Positions 35,701-43,772 of a DNA stretch of 64,000 bases are shown here, in pieces. The stretch spans positions 310,374,513-310,438,512 of the forward strand of contig CM051459.1 in NCBI GenBank assembly GCA_028095005.1, read 5' to 3'. The position numbers were made by a program, and so were the translations under genes. The notes beneath the pieces were generated by a model. That model saw nothing but the letters and a program-made list of their open reading frames with translations. It had not been told where the DNA came from and ran no database searches. The stretch is from Rhynchospora pubera. Its lineage: Eukaryota > Streptophyta > Magnoliopsida > Poales > Cyperaceae. The stretch's first letter is position 1, and the number at the start of each line of letters is the position of its first letter.

Positions 35701-38025
35701 CAAGATGGTCTAGCTATGAAAAGCTCAAGTGGGAGAGTATCCCTGTGCTCAAAGGCTCAATACTGGTCTAATTTTGCAAAGTGAAGCCGCTTAATGAGAG
35801 AGAACCAGGGGTGGATATATATAGGGCTCGAAATGAGCAGTTCCTCAGCAAAAACAGGCCACAGCGTTGTACAACGCGGAATAGCGTTATACAACGCTGG
35901 AATATGACCGTTGTAAATTCTAACGGCTCTTTAATATAGCCGTTGGTCTGTCAGAGCGTTGTGCAACGCTATTTGCCGTCGCACAATGCAGGAGTGTAAA
36001 ACCAAAGGAAAGCTCCGACAATTCCGTTGGAAATTGTCAGAGCGTTGCTTGCCACTGAATGGCGTTACACAACGCTACAGGAAGACAAAAGGAACAACTC
36101 TGACAGATTCAACAGAGCGTTGTACAACTCTATATACCGTCACACAACGCTAACGTTATCCAACGTTGAAAGACGTTGGCTAACGTCTCCAGAAACTTTT
36201 GCATGTAAAAACGACTGTTTACATGGGACAGCTAACTTGGAATTTATGTGGCGTTGTGCAACGCTATATGGCGTTGCACGATGGTACTCAGGAAAATTTC
36301 CAAGTTTTTTAACTCCAGCGTTGTACAACTCTACTGAGCGTTGTACAACGTTGTGACTCAGCGTTGCCTAACTCTATATAGCGTTGTGCAACGTTGATTC
36401 ACAAAAGTATGAATTTAGCTGTTCTAGCGTTGTGTAACTCTATCTAGCGTTGTACGACGCTAGGTCACAGAAAACAGGATTTTGCTGGTTTATTGAGCTT
36501 TTCGCTATCTAGACCATTTTAAGGATAAACAAGGACCAAAGTATACCTTCTATCCTAGTCTAAACTAGCCTACAAGCTCTCTAATGACTTGATCTTGATC
36601 TTTCTTAAAGCTGTTATCCAAGTCCTCATAAATTGTATCTTCTTCCTATAAAACTCAAAGAAGATTGTTAAATGCCAAATGATATTGTTTTGCAATCGAC
36701 AAACCTAGAGACGTTTAGTACAACAGGATCAAATAACATTAATAGTTATTTTAATTATATTAGTTTAGTTTGGTAATTCTAACTGAACAAGGTTTATGTT
36801 TTTATTGGCCAATTCTGAATTTGTGTTTTATTATGATATTTTATAGGCCAAGTGGGAGAATGTTATAATTAATATTATTAATTATATATTATTAATTATA
36901 ACATTATGTGGCCTATATATTAAATATAAACCAAGTTCATTTATGAAACTTATCTAAAGGGTACATTGGATTTTGATGGAAAATCCAATAGACCAGATTA
37001 ATTACAAATTCTGATCCCTTTAATTGCCTTAGGGTGTGTTTGGATGGGTAGGAAATAGGGAATAGGAATAAGGAATTTCGGTTTGCGTGCTTATTCTTAT
37101 TTTTGTGCAACCCAAACAACACAAGAATAAGGAATAAGGGTCCTTATTCCTATACTAACAAAACCATGGTATAAGAATAAAGAATAAGAATAAGCACGCA
37201 AACCGAAATTTTTTATTCCTATTCCTTATTCCTGGCTTATTCCGTTGCATCCAAACACACCCTTAGTGAATTTGTTTTTTCTCTCTCCTGTCATATTGGC
37301 ATCTTTTCATGATTTTCGCCCACAAAAATTAAGAGAGGCAGAAGAGGAAAAATAACGTCATTTTTACCATCTATCACACTACGGGAAATTAAAGAAGATC
37401 ATATAATCCGCCTTACGATATGTCTTCACTTCAATCGTGTGAGTTTTATTATAATTTATTGATTTTATATGAAATACGTTGATTCTAGAATGTTAATTAA
37501 AAATATTATTATGAATTAATATTTTACGTCTATCAGACACAACTTATATTTGTGTTTGTTTGACCATAAGAGATGGTCAAAGAAATTATCATCAATGCAC
37601 CAAAAAATGAAAGTGTAAACAAGAAAATAATGAAAGAAATAATCCGACTAGACAATACTGGTGCTCGAAGTCTGGAATGACTATCAGTATATAGATATAC
37701 ATTCATTTGAACTGCGAATTAATAGTCTAAAATGTGTTAAAAAATTCTAAAAAAATAGTTGCCAGAAATTAATACCGAAAAAATCCACGATCAATCTGCC
37801 ATCGCTGAACCGGTGAGAGGGGCGGCGGAAAAAAGTCTGTCCATAAGGCAAATTATCACTAGGCACAGGCGACGACTTGAGTTTCTTAGCCAACACATTT
37901 AAGTTACCAGTATCAGTGTATGAATCACCGAAGCTAAATATCGAGTCGAATGCATGCGATGGAATTAGTTGAATTGACAACAGAAACAAAAAAAGAGAAA
38001 GGATGAATGGAATTGTGTGCTTCAT
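23555..38025 (-). CDS. GDSL esterase/lipase-like protein, five exons, catalytic residues altered
   Basis: Exons 37776-38025, 24782-25000, 24510-24652, 24034-24316 and 23555-23781 join in frame (all GT-AG) to 373 aa, the usual length and exon plan of plant SGNH/GDSL lipases. Residues 1-25 are a signal peptide, so the protein is predicted to be secreted. Block I FSFGDSYTDTGN has the nucleophile position S35. GANFAVEGATAL is in exon 2, VVVPGNMPIGCLPA in exon 4 and NWDGLSLTEAAYRYIA in exon 5. In active relatives the third block is GGNDY and the fifth is DGxHLTEA; here they are EGRDY (Asn replaced by R175) and DGLSLTEA (His replaced by S344, D341 kept). By SGNH family knowledge this should abolish or cripple hydrolysis. 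The open frame with no stop argues against long decay, so it may be a recent pseudogene or a non-enzymatic binding protein. Intron 1 is 12.8 kb because of copia A. Confidence 0.88.
24034..24316 (-). CDS. GDSL gene exon 4
   Basis: Acceptor TTCAATAG|GAACTT, donor TTATG|GTAAGC. Codes QTVVVPGNMPIGCLPA, the conserved block IV region, and the helix with NYLLLKAVKELR. Confidence 0.87.
24510..24652 (-). CDS. GDSL gene exon 3
   Basis: Acceptor AATGCAG|AATGCAG, donor ATCAAG|GTACTT. Codes the ECRDYF...SLFIVG block and EGRDY, where relatives have GGNDY; the oxyanion Asn is replaced by Arg (R175). Confidence 0.85.
24782..25000 (-). CDS. GDSL gene exon 2
   Basis: Acceptor TATGCAG|CGGAGG, donor AAGG|GTTTGT. 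Codes AEEFGLPYL, GANFAVEGATAL and the Cys before the next exon. Phase 1 on both sides, as in relatives. Confidence 0.85.
25001..25670 (-). other. GDSL intron 1, part next to exon 2
   Basis: AT-rich intron sequence left of the copia A insertion. The other part of the original intron is 37541-37775, giving an original intron of roughly 900 bp. Confidence 0.7.
25676..26116 (+). repeat. Copia A 5' LTR
   Basis: 441 bp, starts TGTTATAATTAATATT and ends TTTTACGTCTATCA. The GACAC target duplication precedes it directly. Confidence 0.95.
26119..26130 (+). promoter_or_regulatory. Copia A primer binding site (tRNA-iMet type)
   Basis: TGGTATCGGAGC, two bases inside the 5' LTR. It differs by one base from the standard TGGTATCAGAGC. 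Confidence 0.85.
26131..27227 (+). other. Copia A untranslated leader
   Basis: 1.1 kb of AT-rich sequence between primer site and gag. No frame or structure recognised. Confidence 0.5.
27228..27773 (+). pseudogene. Copia A gag, N-terminal part
   Basis: The reading frame runs from about 27228 to a TAG at 27771. The usual ATG appears mutated (TTG AAC AAT at 27228), leaving ATG 27249 as the first in frame. The product has the copia gag (UBN2-type) pattern: FSTWKEQLEICL, then the central helices, then LPAQFGPFKINYNT. After the stop the homology continues for about 15 codons and then jumps to a remnant of the zinc-knuckle tail, so most of the gag C-terminus is deleted. Confidence 0.85.
27774..28016 (+). 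pseudogene. Copia A gag tail and protease remnant
   Basis: Fragments resembling the zinc-knuckle tail (CHVRKDCTKFRAWL) and the protease start (VDIGASVHITNSLQGF) can be read across two stops and a shift. The protease D-S/T-G-A motif is DIGA, so the active site is already altered. Confidence 0.7.
28017..29210 (+). pseudogene. Copia A GAG-pre-integrase and integrase
   Basis: 397 codons. The N-terminal H..H..C..C zinc site is present (HRRMGH, CIECVNGK). The DDE core has D in HTDICGP, D in VRSDRGGE and E in NGVAERRNR. Then come the LWTGRKP block and the FIGY core. It ends at a TAG (29208-29210), where relatives continue toward the reverse transcriptase. A second stop (TGA 29442-29444) lies in the linker. 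Confidence 0.92.
29538..31085 (+). pseudogene. Copia A reverse transcriptase and RNase H
   Basis: 515 codons, same phase as the integrase. VKPVGCKWVYKTK, MDVKTAFLNG and YVDDILLAS identify the Ty1/copia reverse transcriptase; the YVDD catalytic site is intact. RNase H follows (GYSDLDFAGC, STSGYIF, SLVASSTMQAEF, CDNETV). The end TKALPPTLFKEHV...MGL is the normal pol C-terminus. The enzyme domain itself looks complete, but the upstream stops mean the polyprotein is not made from this copy. Confidence 0.94.
31284..32759 (-). repeat. Copia B 3' LTR
   Basis: 1476 bp, starts TGTTGTCCCTAAGGG and ends TTTAGTACAACA on the plus strand. Differs from the right LTR at about 15 positions, mostly transitions. 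Contains a cluster of GCGTTGTACAACGC-type palindromes at about 31895-32500. Confidence 0.95.
32760..33060 (-). promoter_or_regulatory. Copia B 3' non-coding region with repeated purine tracts
   Basis: The tract AAAGGGGGAGAT abuts the 3' LTR (32760-32772). Four more AGGGGGAG-type tracts follow within 260 bp (near 32842, 32888, 32905 and 33014). The first is the functional polypurine tract by position. Confidence 0.7.
33061..35193 (-). pseudogene. Copia B gag, one internal stop
   Basis: One continuous frame from ATG 35193 to TAA 33061, about 710 codons, broken by a single TAG at 34888-34890. The N-terminal part (FSFWKRCMVNYL, DLAHDMWMALL) is a copia gag start. After the stop comes the UBN2 core (YELYSQFENF, GESIEDMYTRLVQLQNEF). 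Two CCHC zinc knuckles are intact: CFVCNKEGHSMHKC and CNYCCQNGHISLEC. Between them lie an acidic Ser-rich stretch, a coiled-coil segment (near KVDELTSKMGEYEAKI) and a basic stretch. Without read-through the product is either a 101-residue N-terminal piece or a gag starting at ATG 34860. Confidence 0.9.
35235..35246 (-). promoter_or_regulatory. Copia B primer binding site (tRNA-iMet)
   Basis: The minus strand reads TGGTATCAGAGC, a perfect plant tRNA-iMet primer site, three bases inside the LTR. Confidence 0.92.
35250..36725 (-). repeat. Copia B 5' LTR
   Basis: 1476 bp, the partner of 31284-32759. The primer site lies directly to its left. The palindrome cluster is at about 35862-36466. Confidence 0.95.
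36851..36860 (+). promoter_or_regulatory. Copia A polypurine tract
   Basis: AGTGGGAGAA directly before the 3' LTR. Confidence 0.8.
36861..37535 (+). repeat. Copia A 3' LTR, with MITE inside
   Basis: Matches 25676-26116 apart from a 231-bp MITE plus duplicated TTA. Followed directly by the GACAC target duplication. Confidence 0.95.
37032..37262. mobile_element. PIF/Harbinger (Tourist-like) MITE, 231 bp
   Basis: Inserted in the copia A 3' LTR and absent from the 5' LTR, which proves mobility. Terminal inverted repeats GGGTGTGTTTGGATG / CATCCAAACACACCC; target duplication TTA (37029-37031 and 37263-37265), both as in Harbinger MITEs. Arms are rich in GGAATAAGGAAT. A related copy is at 43105-43315. 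Confidence 0.93.
37541..37775 (-). other. GDSL intron 1, part next to exon 1
   Basis: Original intron sequence between the copia A target duplication and the exon 1 donor. Nothing else seen. Confidence 0.7.
37776..38025 (-). CDS. GDSL gene exon 1
   Basis: Codes residues 1-83 plus one base. Contains the signal peptide, block I with the GDS serine and SDGRLIVDF. Ends at TTCG|GTATTA. The ATG at 38025 is preceded by an AT-rich leader and a TATA box at 38193-38200. Confidence 0.88.
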
Positions 38026-38192
38026 TTGTAGCAGACTAGCTGTACATAGATAAAAGGAATGAAGATTGATGAAAAACTACACTGTCTTTTTCTTTTTGTT
38101 TGTTGGGAATAGGAAGAATTTAATGTGTAGATAATATGTATCTCAAAACATTTTAGTTTCTGTCAAAGCCGACAAATTAAAACAATGCTCTC

Positions 38193-38200
38193 TATTTATA
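38193..38200 (-). promoter_or_regulatory. TATA box of the GDSL gene
   Basis: The minus strand reads CCTATAAATAGAGA about 170 bp upstream of the ATG, a strong plant TATA box. About 130-140 bp of leader would follow. Confidence 0.6.
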
Positions 38201-38209
38201 GGATTAATA

Positions 38210-39177
38210 TAGTGGTTAATCTTTACTGACAGTTGTAATCAGAGAGAAAAACGGAAGGGTGATTAAAATAATATTTGAATTGAAAGAGGTTTTATTATTT
38301 TTTTATTGCTTTTCATTCCATCGTATTTTCACGTTGGTTGGATATGATTCATTACAGAGATTGGATAAAAGCAAAATGATAATGATATATACAATAATCA
38401 TGACTATGATTTCATTGCCCACAAGATAATGTCGTAGTGGAATTAGATTAAGAAAGATGTACATTCATAAATTTATAACTTTTCAAGCTCATTTAATGTT
38501 AAAATAATAGAACAAAAAATTAACATATTAAAGTACATGCCAACCTTAAGCTTGAAATTGTCGAGGTTGGGGACCTAAAAAGTTATATACTAAGTTCGTT
38601 AAATTTGTCAAACTCATTTAAATTTTGATGCACGAGCAATAAAGAAAGATATTGAAAAAAGTATGAAAAAGGGAGATTTTAGTTATGAGATCATACAAAT
38701 TCTCAATTTTTTGATAAATTTTAATTCTAAAACAACACTTTCTCTCTAAGGACATGGTGCCGGTCTTAAATAAATAAATACAAAATCTTAAAAAGACAAA
38801 ATACATAAAAAGTACTAATGACCCTAAAAAGTCCACAAAGGAAGACTCAGATTGTGAATTTGAGCCCATGAAATAAGAAGACCAATCTATGATCATAGAT
38901 TTTGGGCTTTGGGTTGTGGAGCTCCAGTCAAAATTTCAGCCCAGACAATCAAATAAAAAATTACGCCCTTTTTTATGAAGTCTGCGCAGACCATATTGCA
39001 TCAATCTTGTTCGGTTTCTATGAAATTTGGGTGTGATTGAATTGGATATAGATTTAATCTTTCTTTAGTTTGTTAGTTTAGATTGAACTGTACATTTAAT
39101 CATGTCTCAATCTGATTAGTCTGTATTGTAATGTGTAATTAATATTTCTACTTCCTATTTCATTATCTACAAATATT
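38210..39177. other. Intergenic DNA upstream of the GDSL gene
   Basis: AT-rich presumed promoter region. No gene or clear repeat; frames here are short and low-complexity. Confidence 0.5.
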
Positions 39178-39184
39178 TTACTTA

Positions 39185-39591
39185 AGAGAAATGCTAGAGT
39201 CTGATATATTGGATGGATGGGATTCGTCCAATACGGTCGTTTTCATGTTTTTGAATTTCAAATAAACAATCCGAACTGTTCAATATATTCTCCATAATGA
39301 AAACTTATAAGAATCCAATTTTTACATTTTTTTTATATTTTTTACTATTTTTTTTTGGTATTTTACAAAATCGGTGTTATTGGACGTTCCATAAAGTTTA
39401 TATCATGAGTTTCAAAAATACCAAAAAAAAAGTTACAAAATAAAAAAAAATGTAAAAAATGGTTTCTTACAAGTTTTCAATAGGGAGAACATATTGAATG
39501 GTTCGGATTAGTTATTAAAAATTTAAAAACGTGAAAACGATCATATTTTACGGACCCATCTGTCTATTATATTAGACACTAGCATTTCTCT
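39185..39591. mobile_element. Inverted-repeat MITE, 407 bp
   Basis: Ends AGAGAAATGCTAG / CTAGCATTTCTCT are perfect inverted repeats, flanked by TTACTTA at 39178-39184 and 39592-39598. Most of the interior also folds on itself (poly-T/poly-A arms with TTGGTATTTT / AAAATACCAA). The superfamily is not fixed by a 7-bp flank. Confidence 0.8.
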
Positions 39592-39659
39592 TTACTTAAT
39601 AGCAAACAATAAGTTGTATTAAATTTATTATCTCATGATAAGTAAATGAAATAATAATA

Positions 39660-40037
39660 GAGAAAGTTTACTATGCACTATAGTACATAGAGTTTTCTAT
39701 GCACCGCGGACTTTTTCAGGAGTATTTTTGTAAATTTAAAAATCTAATTTAACCAATTTAATCTACATATTGAAATCTTATAGCAAACCAAATTTTACAA
39801 TTTTTGAGATTTTATTACTATTTTTTCCGAATTTTTGAAAACATATCATTTTTGGAATGTTATACTATTTACAATATTCCAAAAATGACATGTTTTAAAA
39901 AATAGTAATAAAATCTCAAAAATTGTAAAATTTGGTTTGCTATGAAATTTTAATATATAGATTAGATTGGTTGAATTAGATTTGTCAATTTATAAAAATA
40001 CCCTTGAAAAAATCCGCGGTGCATATTAAACTTTCTC
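39660..40037. mobile_element. Mutator-like MITE, long terminal inverted repeats, 378 bp
   Basis: Flanked by the 9-bp repeat ATAATAATA (39651-39659 and 40038-40046), the Mutator target length, although simple in sequence. Ends GAGAAAGTTTA / TAAACTTTCTC. Arms of about 180 bp are near-complete reverse complements (for example AAATTTTACAATTTTTGAGA and its complement). Confidence 0.82.
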
Positions 40038-40276
40038 ATAATAATAACTCTTATTGTTTACCCTTTGCTAAAAGCTAAATACCTAATTTTTGTTTGTGTT
40101 TTTTATTTACCAATTACCATTTATTTCAAATCTTACTGTTCACTCTCTCATTCTCTCCACCCTTTCTATTCTTAAAGCCCCATTTGTTCGAAGATATCTC
40201 ATTCTAAAGAATGCTTACTACTTTGTCTAGGCACTAATTCTTGTTTGGTATTACGGAATTAGTTACATTGATTAGT

Positions 40277-40533
40277 GTCATCTGCAGTTTTGTCATTTCT
40301 GAACACACTAAACACATAAAATATATAAGGTGAACACAAATGATCAAAATGAACACATATTAACAAATAAGTTCAATGAAAAAAAAATGGAATATGCATA
40401 TAAAAATATGAACAATGAATGACAAAGCTTTTTTTTTGTATGTGTTCATTTTAATCTTCTATATGTTCATCTTGCTTTTTTATGTGTTCATTTTATTAAA
40501 GCAATGACAAGCGATGACAAAACTGCAAATGAC
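40277..40533. mobile_element. Inverted-repeat MITE, about 257 bp
   Basis: Ends GTCATCTGCAGTTTTGTCAT and the near-complement ATGACAAAACTGCAAATGAC form a 20-bp inverted repeat with one mismatch. The interior has several TGTGTTCATTTT / AAAATGAACACA pairs. No clear target duplication. Confidence 0.65.
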
Positions 40534-41513
40534 CATTACCATTTTTCCCGGTATAAATAACAACACAGTGTAAGTTTGGTGCCCAAACCCACCTTTTGTG
40601 AGATTCCATGACAGACAAAACTTTTAAATCCAAATGTACTCATTCTGATATCCCAAGTTGCCTCAACCAGTCTTTGCCCTTCTGTGGTTGTTGATAGCAC
40701 AAATTTGGTCTGCAATTTATATAATTAGTGATTATTTACTGCGGTTGTCACTGAAAGCTATCACTGGCTCACCATATTTCCTACCAGTTGAGTGGCAGGT
40801 GCTATAGCAACATCAGATTGGGTGCAGTTACAATGCAAAGAGATGAATAGGAGGCATCAAACCTGTTAGAGATATGCTCCGATTAAGAGGTTAGAACCAC
40901 AGAAGCAGACAACCCAGGAACTAGTCAGATGTGAAGAGTACATACTGATTGGTTTTAGGCCTGGAAATCAGTTCAACAAGAAATTAAAAAGGCTTTCCTT
41001 TACATATCTGAGCTCCAGTAACAGATTTAATTAAAGTATTAATTGTAAATATCAAGTTTTGCTATAAAAACTTGACGTTTGAATAACTACTGTAATCTGG
41101 CATGTACCAGTAATGCATCAATCACAGTAAATTCCAACATGTAAAGTGGGAAATCAAAACATGAAACTTCCAATTCTCCCCGTGAAACTCTTAATACCTT
41201 CAAATTTAGCTAGTTTATACAACTTTTGCAAGCGAAAAAACAGATTGGTCAGGCGCCATAAGTTGACCCTCGTGACAATCTAAGGGTTGGAACTTGGAAC
41301 CTTATAAGTGACAACACTATAACAGTACATATTGAGCAACATAAGCAAGTACCTTTATCTCTGTCTTATTTCATATATTTTGCAAAAAAGCCCCTAAAAG
41401 ATAAAATTCAGACCAACATCCACCACGATCCCAATTGTTATGTTAGCCACCACAACTTCTTCTTTTCCGACATGTCTGCCACAATTCTCTCTTTCCCTCT
41501 CAGAGAAGCAGGT
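40534..41513. other. Unassigned intergenic DNA
   Basis: No gene, RNA or repeat could be supported. It may include the 3' UTR of the candidate minus-strand gene ending at 41514. Confidence 0.4.
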
Positions 41514-41610
41514 CTAATAGATTCCTGAGGCAATCATTCCCTGCAGAGCCTCCTGCAGATGACTCGTCCAAGTCTTGACTCGAGTCCACACAATCAGAGA
41601 CTCCTCATCG
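41514..41610 (-). CDS. Candidate small gene, last exon (unrecognised)
   Basis: Frame EESLIVWTRVKTWTSHLQ... ends with TAG at 41514-41516 and looks like an amphipathic protein C-terminus. The acceptor could be CGCAG|C (41610, phase 2) or GATGAG|GAG (about 41604, phase 0). Only the second joins directly to exon 2. Another exon may lie between, for example after TGCTTTTCAG near 41900. Confidence 0.28.
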
Positions 41611-42065
41611 CTGCGATTTTAAAATTGTGAGGAAGAGATTTTAAATTTTGAGGCAATGATTTGATTAATTGTGGCACTATAAATATTGCAATACAAGTTT
41701 CAATCTGCGATTAACATCAGTATTTATAAGTAGGGTGATTCTGCTAGAAATAAAATGTAAAGTTCATTTCTAATTAACCGAATGGCCAGGATCATATAAT
41801 ATATTTTCGCACCTCAAATGTGGAAGTTAAATTTAACAGAAAATTTTTGGCAGAAGGACAAAATCGACCATTTTCAGGCACTCCATGGCCAACATATTAT
41901 CAATCTGAAAAGCATTTAAATAGATAGCTTTCCAATTCCCATACCTGAAAGGAAGCTGATAGAAGTATACCAAGACCAAAGGTGAAACAACAATCAAAGA
42001 CAATAACCAATACCACATAATTACACATACAAAAACAATCTTAAGAACCCAATTTTCCAAATTAC

Positions 42066-42112
42066 TCTCATTAGCTCTGCTTTATCAGAAGATAGAGCAT
42101 CGATTTCATCAT
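42066..42112 (-). CDS. Candidate small gene, exon 2 (unrecognised)
   Basis: Acceptor TGTTGAATAG|AT, donor ATGAGA|GTAATT. Joined to exon 1 it reads DDEIDALSSDKAELMR, an acidic helical segment typical of real coding sequence. Exits in phase 0. Confidence 0.3.
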
Positions 42113-42328
42113 CTATTCAACAGCAATGCTAATAGCATAAGCAGTTGTATAGAGGCACTAAAATTCATTCCTTCAATTTAAGGATGTTGGCAAGGTGCCA
42201 ATAGCATTAATTTCCAAACAAAAGACATTTTTCAAGATTGTATAAACAACAAATGGATTACAAGCTAGATTGTAACCAGAGGAAAGCAACATGAGGTTAA
42301 TTCGCAACAATAGAGATTGGTTCTGTAC

Positions 42329-42392
42329 CAGTGACTGGTTTAGGTTCGATGAAGCTGAATAGCAAGAGAAGAGTCGATCCAGCCAAAGACAT
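42329..42392 (-). CDS. Candidate small gene, exon 1 (unrecognised)
   Basis: ATG at 42392, then MSLAGSTLLLLFSFIEPKPVT, ending CACTG|GTACAG in phase 1. The phase matches the acceptor of the next candidate exon at 42112. The first 15 residues are hydrophobic, like a short signal or anchor. No family was recognised. Support is only the fit of phases and codon-like texture. Confidence 0.3.
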
Positions 42393-43063
42393 TGTACAGG
42401 ACTAACGACTTGGAAACAAATTAAAAAGAATTACATGAAAGCAATTATTTCTTTTCTCTTCCACTTCAGTTCTCGCGAGAATGGAGACATTAAGTCCTAA
42501 CAAAAGGAATAAAACCGATGGATGAGAGAGGAGATTCCGAGTGTCCGATAAATTCTTGAGGTGATTAAACTATCGCGATAGACATAAATTAAAGAGAGAG
42601 AGGAGATTCGCCAGATTAATCGCGGCACGGTAAATGTTGTAATATATGTTTCAGCCCAAAGCTTATTTAACAAATCTATACATATATTAATTGAATTCTG
42701 AACGTACAATCAACAGTGAATTATCATGATTTTTCTATGATAGTTCAAACAAAACTTGAACACAACTAAAGAATAATTTTCACAAAATATTCGATGTCAA
42801 AATCCAGCCATGTGGGTGGGATCCACGCGCTTTATATAGTGATAGTGAGTGATTAATTTATCAAGATTTTCTATGACAGTCAAAACAAAATTCAAATACA
42901 ACTAAAAAAATAATTTTCATAAAAAATCCGATATCCAAATCACATGCATGCATGTACTCCAATCGATTTCTACTCTGACCTTTTTTTTCCCTTAAATCCC
43001 AATAGTACATGATTTAATAATATATATGAAACATTACTCCATAGGATTTGTACTCGGGCCAAT

Positions 43064-43101
<38 letters not shown>
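42393..43101. other. Unassigned DNA with TA microsatellite
   Basis: Contains a GCGCTTTATATAG string near 42828 (a TATA box on the minus strand, possibly for the candidate gene) and a (TA)n run at about 43068-43104. No other feature. Confidence 0.4.
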
Positions 43102-43104
<3 letters not shown>

Positions 43105-43108
<4 letters not shown>

Positions 43109-43315
43109 GTGTTTGGATAGGGCGAGAATAAGAAATAGGAATAAGGAATTTTGGTTTGTGCAACCCAAACAACATGGGAATAAGGAATAAGGGCCTTTAT
43201 TCCTATACTAACAAAACCATGGTATAAGAATAAGGAATAAGGATAAGCACGCAAATCGAAATTTCTTATTCTTATTTCCTATTCCCGGCTTATTCCGTTG
43301 CATCCATACACACCC
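43105..43315. mobile_element. PIF/Harbinger (Tourist-like) MITE, 211 bp
   Basis: Same family as 37032-37262: starts GGGTGTGTTTGGATA, ends ATCCATACACACCC, shares CCTTATTCCTATACTAACAA. It lacks about 20 bp of one arm. Flanked by ATA on both sides; the left flank is a (TA)n run. Confidence 0.88.
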
Positions 43316-43447
43316 ATAGAGTTTAGCTATGGTTAGATGCATCACAAAAATCCTACCGTGAGATGCGATCAAAACCATAAATCTGGTTCAAAATGACTGA
43401 TCCAAACCGTCTAATATGATCTCTCTATTGAAATCTCCATGCAAACT

Positions 43448-43660
43448 AAATTTTACATTTTTTCGAATTTTTTAAGTATTTTTTTGAAATTTTAGAAAAT
43501 TGTTAATCTAATTAGTTCTGAACTGTTCAAAAACTGTTATTTTTAAAAATACGAAAAAAATACTTAAAAATTAAAAAAAATGTAAAATTTGGTCTACAAA
43601 ATTGATCACCACATTGAAATACCATTGGAGACCAAATTTTACATTTTTTTGAAATTAACA
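43448..43660. repeat. Fold-back repeat, MITE-like
   Basis: AAATTTTACATTTTTTCGAA-type sequence at 43448-43486 recurs inverted at 43553-43592 and again direct near 43632. Similar poly-A/T fold-back blocks occur in the MITEs at 39185 and 39660, so it may be a damaged relative. Ends not resolved. Confidence 0.5.
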
Positions 43661-43772
43661 TTGTATTTAAAATATATGGAACATTAATGCAATATGTTTG
43701 TATACTAATATTTATAGTATATTATATTCTGATTGTTCAGACATATCGATTTTTTAAAATTTCTATTGTGAT

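Larger units (their letters stand above)
31284..36725 (-). mobile_element. Copia element B, gag-only, non-autonomous, nested in copia A
   Basis: Two LTRs of identical length (1476 bp) at 31284-32759 and 35250-36725, target duplication GGATC at 31279-31283 and 36726-36730. The minus strand carries a tRNA-iMet primer site next to the right LTR and a purine tract next to the left LTR. The 2.5-kb interior codes only gag, with no protease, integrase or reverse transcriptase. This is the plan of terminal-repeat gag-only (TR-GAG type) elements that rely on an autonomous relative. The gag resembles the SIRE-type copia lineage (inference). Confidence 0.93.
25676..37535 (+). mobile_element. Ty1/copia element A, full length, degenerate, in GDSL intron 1
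   Basis: LTRs 25676-26116 and 36861-37535 (TG...CA), target duplication GACAC at 25671-25675 and 37536-37540, a tRNA-iMet-type primer site and a purine tract. The internal order gag, protease, integrase, reverse transcriptase, RNase H is that of Ty1/copia. All coding parts lie in one phase but are broken by several stops, at least one indel and a gag deletion, so it cannot act alone. It lies antisense to the GDSL gene. Two later insertions are inside it: copia B and a Harbinger-type MITE. Excluding the MITE, the LTRs differ at about 15 of 441 positions. Confidence 0.95.
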
